In this document: positions 57,600 through 64,000 of the stretch, piece by piece
Position numbering within the stretch: position 1 is the stretch's first letter
Layout: each line of letters begins with the position of its first letter
Assembly (NCBI GenBank): GCA_022315425.1
Contig: JAIUPT010000034.1
Location: forward strand, 930,001 to 994,000
Source: Pseudevernia furfuracea
Lineage: Eukaryota > Ascomycota > Lecanoromycetes > Lecanorales > Parmeliaceae
Direction of reading: 5' to 3'
DNA length: 64,000 bases
Made by a program: the position numbers and the translations under genes
Notes under the pieces: model-generated
Databases searched by the model: none
Told to the model about the DNA's origin: nothing
The model's input: only the letters and a program-made list of their open reading frames with translations

Positions 57600-60500
57600 T
57601 TACTTGCTGGCAATATCACAGATCCTCTGCCCCTCGCTCGCATTCCTCAGACCCACGAATGCCTTTTCGAACGCGTCCACGACCTCTTGCACAACCCCAC
57701 TGTTGATACTCCGGTCGTGATAAGCCACCACACTCACTCCCCGGCTATCAACTTCACACTCCAGCCTCAAAGGCTGAGCCATGGGGTAGAAGGCTTCCTC
57801 CAACGGGGCCGGCAGCTCGCTCTTCTCCCTCCTCTCCTTCTCCTCGGCCGCCATGTCCTTCACGTGGATGTTCACCCACAGTTGACCCGAACCCGCCGCC
57901 GCTGCTTCGGGACTCAACCCCATGGCCTCGAACAAGCCGATGGTTTCGTAGCCGGTGGATTCCCAGAGGTGACGCTGGAAACCGCGGACGAAGTCTTGGG
58001 CGAGGGCGGTCTCTTCAATGTGCATGTGCCACGGTGGGACGTTGATCAGAGGCCCCACGTAGTTTTCGACACCCTCGACCGGAAGGGTACGGCCGGAGCG
58101 GAGGATCCCGAGAGCTATGTCTGCCACTTGGAAGTGCCGCGATAGCGCGAGCGCCCAGGCTACGGTGATGATGGCTGGGACGGTGAATGATGAATTTTCG
58201 GTCGTGCTGGGTGGGGAGAGGTTCATCTGGAGAGGTATTTCTTGGTCTGCTTCCCAGTAGCGTCCAGCTGGTAGTGAGAACAGAGGTCGGAATGTGACGC
58301 CAGCGTAATGAGCGCGCCAGTAGTCGTGGATGGCTGTGCGGTCGAGGGATAGGAGATGTTGGACGAGCTGATTCGGCTTAGGCGCATCTACAACAGTGAG
58401 GTTGAAGTCGGCATACGCACGGCGTATCTTCGCGTTGATCAAGCCGAGTGACCACTCGTCATAGACTGCGTGATGGGCTATCCAGAGGAAACATGTCTTG
58501 CGTGTGTCTTTGGGGTCTTTGATGAAGCAGTATGCGCTCAGCGGATCTCCGAAACCGATGATGGCTTTCTTTTCTTCCACAATGAAAGTGTCAAGGTCTG
58601 TGGCCGTCCGAATATCGGGGCATTCCGTAATGACGGAGTACATGCCCGTTGCCGTCTTGATTATACGAGTACGCAGCATGTCATGCGATTTGATGAGACG
58701 TTTCCAGCATTCGAGATACCGTTCCAAATCGATTCCTACCGGGAGTGGGAAGTTTATGGCTGCTCTGAGTTCGGGAGCTGCCATGTAGGGTTCGTAAAAC
58801 GGTGGCAGGGGGTAGATGTCTTGGATCATGTTGAGGCTGATGCCGCATTGCGTGGCTGCTTCGAGGCGGAGATCTTCGATCGAACAAGCTTCCTTCCCGA
58901 GTAGAGCATAGGGTTCAGGCACCCTTTCCTCTTGAAGTATGCTGATACTCGTTTGGACTGCGGCAGCTAATTCGGCAATTGTGGGGTAGTCGAAAAGCAT
59001 ATGCACAGTGAGGGAGAGCCCTGCACGGCGAGCAATCGCTACTAAGCGGATCGCGGTCACAGAGTCGCCGCCGAGTTGGAAGAAGCGATTGTCGAGGCCT
59101 ATGGAAGAGGGTGCTATTCTGAACGCTTCTGCCCAGATGCGTTGAAGCTGTTTCTCGGTATCCGTCACTGGCGAACGTTGCGACTCAGAAGTACGGCTTG
59201 CAGAAACGCCGTTGGTCGGTGGAGATAGGGAGTTAACGAACATCTTGCGGAGTTCCGCTCTGTCAACCTTGGAAGAGTCGAGGTGTGGCATTGATTCCAT
59301 GGCTACGAACGCTGAAGGAATCATGTATGAGGGCAAAATCTCTGACAATTGCGGCTTCAGCCTCGCGATGAGGTTTTCGAACTGCTGCTTAACGGTAGGA
59401 TCTAAGACCAGACGACCAGAGCTGTTTCCAGAACTGTTGATATTTTTCTCGCCTGTGAGAGCAATGAACGCCGCCAGAATTGGCTCGCCTCCACTGCTCT
59501 CCGTCGAAATAATTTCGGCAATTACTGCTGTCCTTGAAGGAAGGACACGCCTTAGTTGACTTTCCACCTCACCTAATTCCATCCTTTGCCCTCGTAGTTT
59601 GACCTGATTGTCCTTGCGTTCGACAAATTCGATCGTGCCGTCTTTGCTGTATTTGACGAGGTCTCCAGTCCTATAAAGTCTGTGGGTACTGCCATTTCGA
59701 AGATTTCGCAGCCATGATGGGGTCTGCAAGAAAGCTGTTGCTGATTGTTCGTCGGCGCCAATTTATCCTCTACCAACTGTAGGGCCTTCGATCAACAGCT
59801 CACCAACGGCCCCAATCGCAGCCAGCTTGTTGATGTCTGAGGCGTCTATAATCCATAATGAATCACCGATTGCTCTGCCTATGTTCCGAGCACGGGGTCC
59901 GTTTCGCGTAATGTTGGCGGCACAGCATATAACGCAGCATTCAGTGGGCCCATAGGCGTTCAAAACCTGCAGCTCCGGAATGCTTGCCCAAAGAGTAAGC
60001 AAGTCTGGTGGAGGCAATTCTCCAGCAATGACTAATGTCTTTAGTACGGCAAGGTCGAAGTCCTCGGGGCGAAGCGTGGAAAGCAGAGATGGCGTGAATA
60101 AGGCATACGTGACTCGCATGTCTCTCATGGCACCAGCGATATTACTGTATCACCCATACCGTGTAAGCAAAGTCTAATCACTGCGGGACACACACGCTGC
60201 TTACTTCATGCGGTCATCATCCGAGGGGATACAAACAGTACCACCATAGGTCAGCGGCAAGAACACTTCATCGATGACTGCATCAAACACGTGGGCACCA
60301 AATTGGAACACTCTGGAAGTGCGATCAAAGCCCACAGTCTCACCCCATGTCCTCAAGTGGGTGCAAAGTTGGCTGTGCTCGATTTGCGCTCCCTGTGCGA
60401 AAACAAGGAAAATCCCAGTCAGTAAGGCTCTTGATCGTACATTTTCTGTATGTAGAAATTTGATCAACTCACCTTCGGAGTTCCTGTGCTACCAGATGTA

Positions 60501-61057
60501 AAAAGGACATACGCCAGGTTACTTGGCCTGATACTCACCTCGAGAGGCTCAAGTCTGGCACCTTCAATTTTGTCACAAGAATCCTTTCCAACAATAATAA
60601 CATACTCGCTCATATCCTCAAAGACACTCGCTTGCCGAGCAGATGTGAGGATGACCGTGGGTCTGATCAGGGAGATGATCGTCTTGATCCTCTGCACAGG
60701 GGAGCAGGGAATAGGGACGAATGCCGCGCCAGCTTTCAAGACTGCAAGGATGGCCACCACGGTCCACATAGACTTTTCAAAGCACACTGGGACGAGATCA
60801 TCGGGTTTGATGCCATGGCGGACAAGACGACTTGCAAGCATCTTCGCATAGTCGTCCAGTTCTCGATAGGTCAGTGAACCCTCTCTTGAGCATACGGCTT
60901 CATCATCAGGCTGGTCGCGGACTTTCTTCTCAATCAGGTGGTGGACGCAGGCTTCGACGGTCGTGGGAACGGTCTCGTTCCATGTTCGGATCTGTTCTAG
61001 GTCTGCGGCCGAGATAGTATTGGCACCGTCACCAGAAGGAGAATGCACAGTGGCCAT
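57600..61057 (-). CDS. Monomodular NRPS (A-T-C) interrupted by an in-frame TAA
   Basis: Exons 61057-60473, 60392-60205 and 60144-57600 join to a frame of 1106 codons. Adenylation motifs: LTYRELDDYA (A1), YVLFTSGSTGTPK (A3), NAYGPTE (A5), GELLIEGPTVGRG (A6), YRTGDLVKYSKDGTIEFVER (A7-A8) and an A10-like SSKVDR lysine. The carrier site is FFQLGGDSVTAIRL. The C-terminal condensation domain has IAHHAVYDEW (HHxxxD). The TAA at 59765-59763 directly follows the A6 glycine, where relatives have tyrosine, and the same frame resumes at once (IGADEQSATAF). No acceptable intron removes it: the only in-frame candidate is 39 nt, has no branch site and would delete part of A6. So the gene is probably inactivated by one nonsense mutation, or the base is a sequence error. 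The product is unknown. Confidence 0.85.
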
Positions 61058-61670
61058 AAGAGGATACTATAGAGCACGGTAACCAGTAGATTCATACAAT
61101 GGCTGCTTTGCTGGCGGTTGTCAGCTTCGCAGTGGGGGAAGAAGCGGCGTCGTTGAGTAATCAGACGCGCAAGGCATGCCAGGTACGCTAGGTAATTACT
61201 CTACGAGAACGCGAAGGCTTGGCACTTCTGTGACGATGGATTTCGGTCAGCCAATAGCGCGATACTAAAGCGAATCCCCTCATTCGCGAAAGCGGCGTTA
61301 TCTTTCAGTAGCTCGAGGATTTTCGCGAAATAATGGCTATCTTATTAGCCAGTACAAGGTTGTCAGTCCTTCCCACGAGCCACGTCATTGGCCGCCGTTC
61401 GCGGCCTTTGCACTGATCACTGTAACCTTGGTCTCCAAGTCTGCTCACGAAATTATCATATCATGCCAGTCTTACCGCGTCTCTTCACCATCACTGCGAT
61501 GTCAAAATGAGGGAACGCAACGCGATTTGGCGCTTAGTCAATAAGAATCGCAAACCATGCCTGTTTGAACTAGCTGCAGAGACAGACATTAATACTAAAG
61601 CAAACGGTTCGCCATAATTGACAAAGACTCATGCGGCAAGGAAAACACTGCCATCACCGCCTCACCATGT
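61058..61670. other. Region upstream of the NRPS gene
   Basis: The NRPS 5' flank; no gene is seen. A short inverted repeat of the TTCGCGAAA type occurs at 61286-61330. Confidence 0.45.
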
Positions 61671-62222
61671 TCAAGTATGAGATACAACTGCCACGGCCGT
61701 CCAAGGGTAACCAAAAGCTTTGGCAGAGATGCAAGCGCCAGGATGTCCATCGTTCTTGCCCGTCGAGTTGAGCTGTTTCAGTCCTTGCTCTTCCGTCCAT
61801 GTGCCCGAAAAGAAGCCTACTTCATCAAATTGATTTCTGCCAGAGCCGAAATATATACCGACGTTGTCAGTCCCTGAAGCCAGCGTGAAGTTGACCGGCA
61901 ATATCATGCCGGTCATGTGTTCCCATTGCAACACTGAGCGGTCTGCTCCCAAGATGTAGGACCTCTCGCATTTGCCATCGTCGGCAGCGTAGGACGCGAT
62001 CCATCCTGTATGACCTATGCGCTTTTCGAGCGATGAGGTATTTTCGTCGATTGTGGGTTGAGCCAAAGTGCCAGCCCCGAGGCCCAGAAAGAGGATAGAA
62101 GAGAGATGCAGCGTGGTCTCGGATAGAAGATGGATGGTAGAAAATGAAGGGCTGTACTCATTGAATTTGTAGTAGGCGCTGGATTTGGGGAGACTTAGCT
62201 CAGTACTGATGGGGCAGAGCAA
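61671..62222 (-). CDS. Small, possibly secreted hypothetical protein; start unresolved
   Basis: A frame of about 180 codons ends at 61671. It contains a hydrophobic stretch (LHLSSILFLGLGAGTLAQP) like a signal peptide, then a dibasic Lys-Arg in SSLEKRIGHTGWIASYA that could be a processing site, two later cysteines (DGKCERSY and GACISAKAF), and a YIFGSG-like core (VGIYFGSGRNQFDEVGFFSG). No in-frame ATG precedes the hydrophobic stretch; the only one (MTGMI) is far inside. An ATG in another frame near 62158 may belong to an upstream exon. So the 5' end is either an unrecognised short exon or damaged. No family is recognised. Confidence 0.45.
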   Translation of the reverse strand: MLCPISTELSLPKSSAYYKFNEYSPSFSTIHLLSETTLHLSSILFLGLGAGTLAQPTIDENTSSLEKRIGHTGWIASYAADDGKCERSYILGADRSVLQWEHMTGMILPVNFTLASGTDNVGIYFGSGRNQFDEVGFFSGTWTEEQGLKQLNSTGKNDGHPGACISAKAFGYPWTAVAVVSHT

Positions 62223-62855
62223 AAGCTATTCATTCATTTGGTGGCAGAGCGAACAAGGAGCGAACAATCATGTCACTCGTTGCGCCGGTATAGAATCTAC
62301 TGAAAAAGGGAGATTGATAATGCAAACAATGACAAGAGTAGGTCAGTGAATCGGAACAAAGAAGGAACTGTAGTGGTCAAACATACTGTCAACTGGGAGC
62401 AAACTACAGTAGCAGTTTCTTCGCTCGATGTCGTCAAGAGATGGAAGCATGCGAAGAGAAACAAATTATCTTTATTCGGAATTTCTCTCCTTTTTTTTTC
62501 TCTAATAAAACAAACATGCCATCACAGCAAAGTCAAGGCCTCTCTTGACTGACCTGCTCGCTACCTTATCCTTCTGTATTTTCCCCCCCATGACTCGCTA
62601 GCGTATGGTCTTTACCGAAAGAATGCTAGCACTGAGTAAGGTAAAGCCATCGAACAATGTACAGTAAAGTACGTAGTATGCTCCAGAAGTACGTCACGCT
62701 GTACAAATGACTCCACAATCTTACACAGAGAATGGGCCAACACACTACCACGTAGCTGCGAAATTTGACGACACCAAATGAAGAAGACCTTCAAGAAGAT
62801 CTATCGGGTTATTGATGCTCAATCTGAGATAGTAGAAACAGGATAGCCCTAAGAC
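62223..62855. other. Upstream region of the FAD oxidoreductase gene
   Basis: No gene is seen in 630 bp. It carries the divergent 5' flanks of the small protein and the oxidoreductase. Confidence 0.5.
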
Positions 62856-64000
62856 ATGGCCGGCCTACCTACAACAGACTCAACGGCCTCGTTCTGGCAT
62901 AGTGAGCCCTCTAAGTTCCTCCTGGGCCACCGGACTACCTCAGATCTCCCCACCGAGGCGGACATTATCATCGTCGGCTCGGGTATCACTGGTGCATCGG
63001 CTGCGAGAGTCTTGGCTGAAGATGTAAGGGCGAAAGGATTGAGTATCATGATGCTTGATGCGCGCGAGGCATGCTGGTGTGCGACAGGAAGAGTATGCCA
63101 AGCCACACAATCTCTCTCCTTCGGCGTCTTCCCGCTGCTCTGACATTGTCACTGCTGCACCTGTAGAACGGAGGCCACTGCCAGCCTCTTCTCTTCGACT
63201 CCAGCCCCGACGTCGCGGCTTTCGAACTCCGCAATTACAATACCGTCAAGTCTTACATCGAAGAACACGACGTTCCATGCGAGTGGCGCTCGTTGACAGG
63301 TTGCCGCACCTTCTGGACAGAGCCGTTAGCCAAAGCGGCTGCGGAAGACGTCAGAGACTTGAAACGACATGCCCCCGAGCTTGGAAAGGAGGTCACAGTC
63401 ATCGATGATGAGGCGCAGCTACGAAAGCACAGGGTGAACGGCGCGCCGGCCGCCACGCTCACCGCTTGCGCCGGCAGTCTGTGGCCATACAAACTCATCG
63501 CGTTTATCCTCGAAAAGTTAATCAGAGAGGGCCGGTTGAACCTGCAGACGCAAACCCCAGTCACGAAGATTGAGCCGTGCGCGGGGAACAATGCTGAAGG
63601 TCTGGCGACGGGGCGAATACGGCAGATCTTGCACACGCCTCGCGGCAGTATCAAGGCGCGCCATGTCATTCTAGCCACTAATGCGTACACTTCTCATCTC
63701 CTACCCGAATTCGCTGATCTCATAGTCCCTGAACGCGGAACCATGACCGCTCTCATCCCTCCTGTCGAGTCAATGCGCCTTGACAACTCCTACGGCTTCG
63801 TCGGCGCCCTGGGTGGGAATCCCATCCATGACGATTACCTAGTCCAGCGGCCGTTCTCCGCCGTGCCCAACCCGACCGGCCACCTCATGTTCGGTGGCGG
63901 GTATGCGGGAAAGAAGCTGAATATGATCGGGGAGACGGACGATTCCATCCTAGACGAAGGCTCGACGACGTATCTGAGAAAGGCGCTGCTGGAATTACTG
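62856..64000 (+). CDS. FAD-dependent oxidoreductase (DAO family), 3' end beyond the window
   Basis: Exon 1 is 62856-63092 and exon 2 starts at 63167; the frame is open to the window end, giving about 357 residues so far. The N terminus (MAGLPTTDSTASFWHSEPSK) leads to the dinucleotide motif ADIIIVGSGITGASAARVLA. Then come the TGRNGGHCQP turn formed across the splice, an acidic patch, VILATNAYTSHLLPEF, and ERGTMTALIPP, all typical of the DAO/glycine-sarcosine oxidase-like flavoproteins of fungi. It oxidises an amine or amino acid; substrate unknown. It lies 1.8 kb from the NRPS start on the other strand, so it could be a tailoring enzyme of that locus, but stand-alone members are also common. 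The C-terminal part cannot be judged. Confidence 0.88.

Noticed and set aside
59727..59765. A 39-nt intron that would remove the NRPS stop codon
   Set aside because: It keeps frame, but is shorter than plausible fungal introns, has no branch site and would delete the conserved A6 segment.

Overview
The window is nuclear DNA of a filamentous ascomycete (Pezizomycotina). Support: genes split by short introns (mostly 45-100 nt) with GTAAGT/GTACGT-type donors, CTRAY branch sites and YAG acceptors; fungus-specific families (SAT4/rhodopsin-like membrane protein, fungal transcription-factor domain, fused acetylglutamate kinase/reductase, ABC-F translation factor with chromodomain insert, GH76 mannosidase, monomodular NRPS); and long gene-poor stretches rich in microsatellites and poly-C/poly-G tracts. 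I cannot place the class or species. Gene models below were joined by hand, keeping the reading frame across each splice.

Layout. 0.9-11.7 kb: a cysteine-rich CXC-type protein (-), divergent from a GMC oxidoreductase (+), then a convergent SAT4-type membrane protein (-) and an NCS1 purine/cytosine-type permease (+). 11.7-15.6 kb: low-complexity intergenic DNA. 15.7-21.3 kb: the bifunctional arginine-biosynthesis gene ARG5,6, here split into 35 exons by 34 introns. 22.1-26.2 kb: 2-methylcitrate synthase (-) and mitochondrial methylisocitrate lyase (+), head to head, giving two core enzymes of the 2-methylcitrate (propionyl-CoA detoxification) cycle. 26.3-31.6 kb: an acidic coiled-coil protein and a NEW1/EF3-like ABC-F ATPase. 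33.2-34.8 kb: an APC-family amino-acid/choline-type permease.

34.8-42.5 kb is gene-poor and decaying: homopolymer tracts, a degenerate tandem repeat with a GTCGACTCTGAATCAACAG core (36.6-37.3 kb), a broken M20 carboxypeptidase and a possible transcription-factor relic. 42.5-46.2 kb has a GPI-anchored GH76 cell-wall mannosidase (-) and a synaptobrevin v-SNARE (+). 46.2-50.8 kb has polypyrimidine repeats and two small hypothetical genes. 50.8-52.9 kb holds a head-to-head pair of small secreted paralogues with the same two phase-1 introns. 54.2-64 kb has a fungal transcription-factor-domain gene, an A-T-C NRPS interrupted by one in-frame TAA in the A6 motif, a small possibly secreted protein, and a FAD-dependent oxidoreductase cut by the window end; these could be a small, possibly inactivated, metabolite locus.

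The strongest anomaly is ARG5,6. Its product is an ordinary, apparently complete 919-residue enzyme, but the gene has ten or more times as many introns as its neighbours, with micro-exons down to 7 nt; the 7-nt exon carries the codon of the catalytic cysteine of the reductase.
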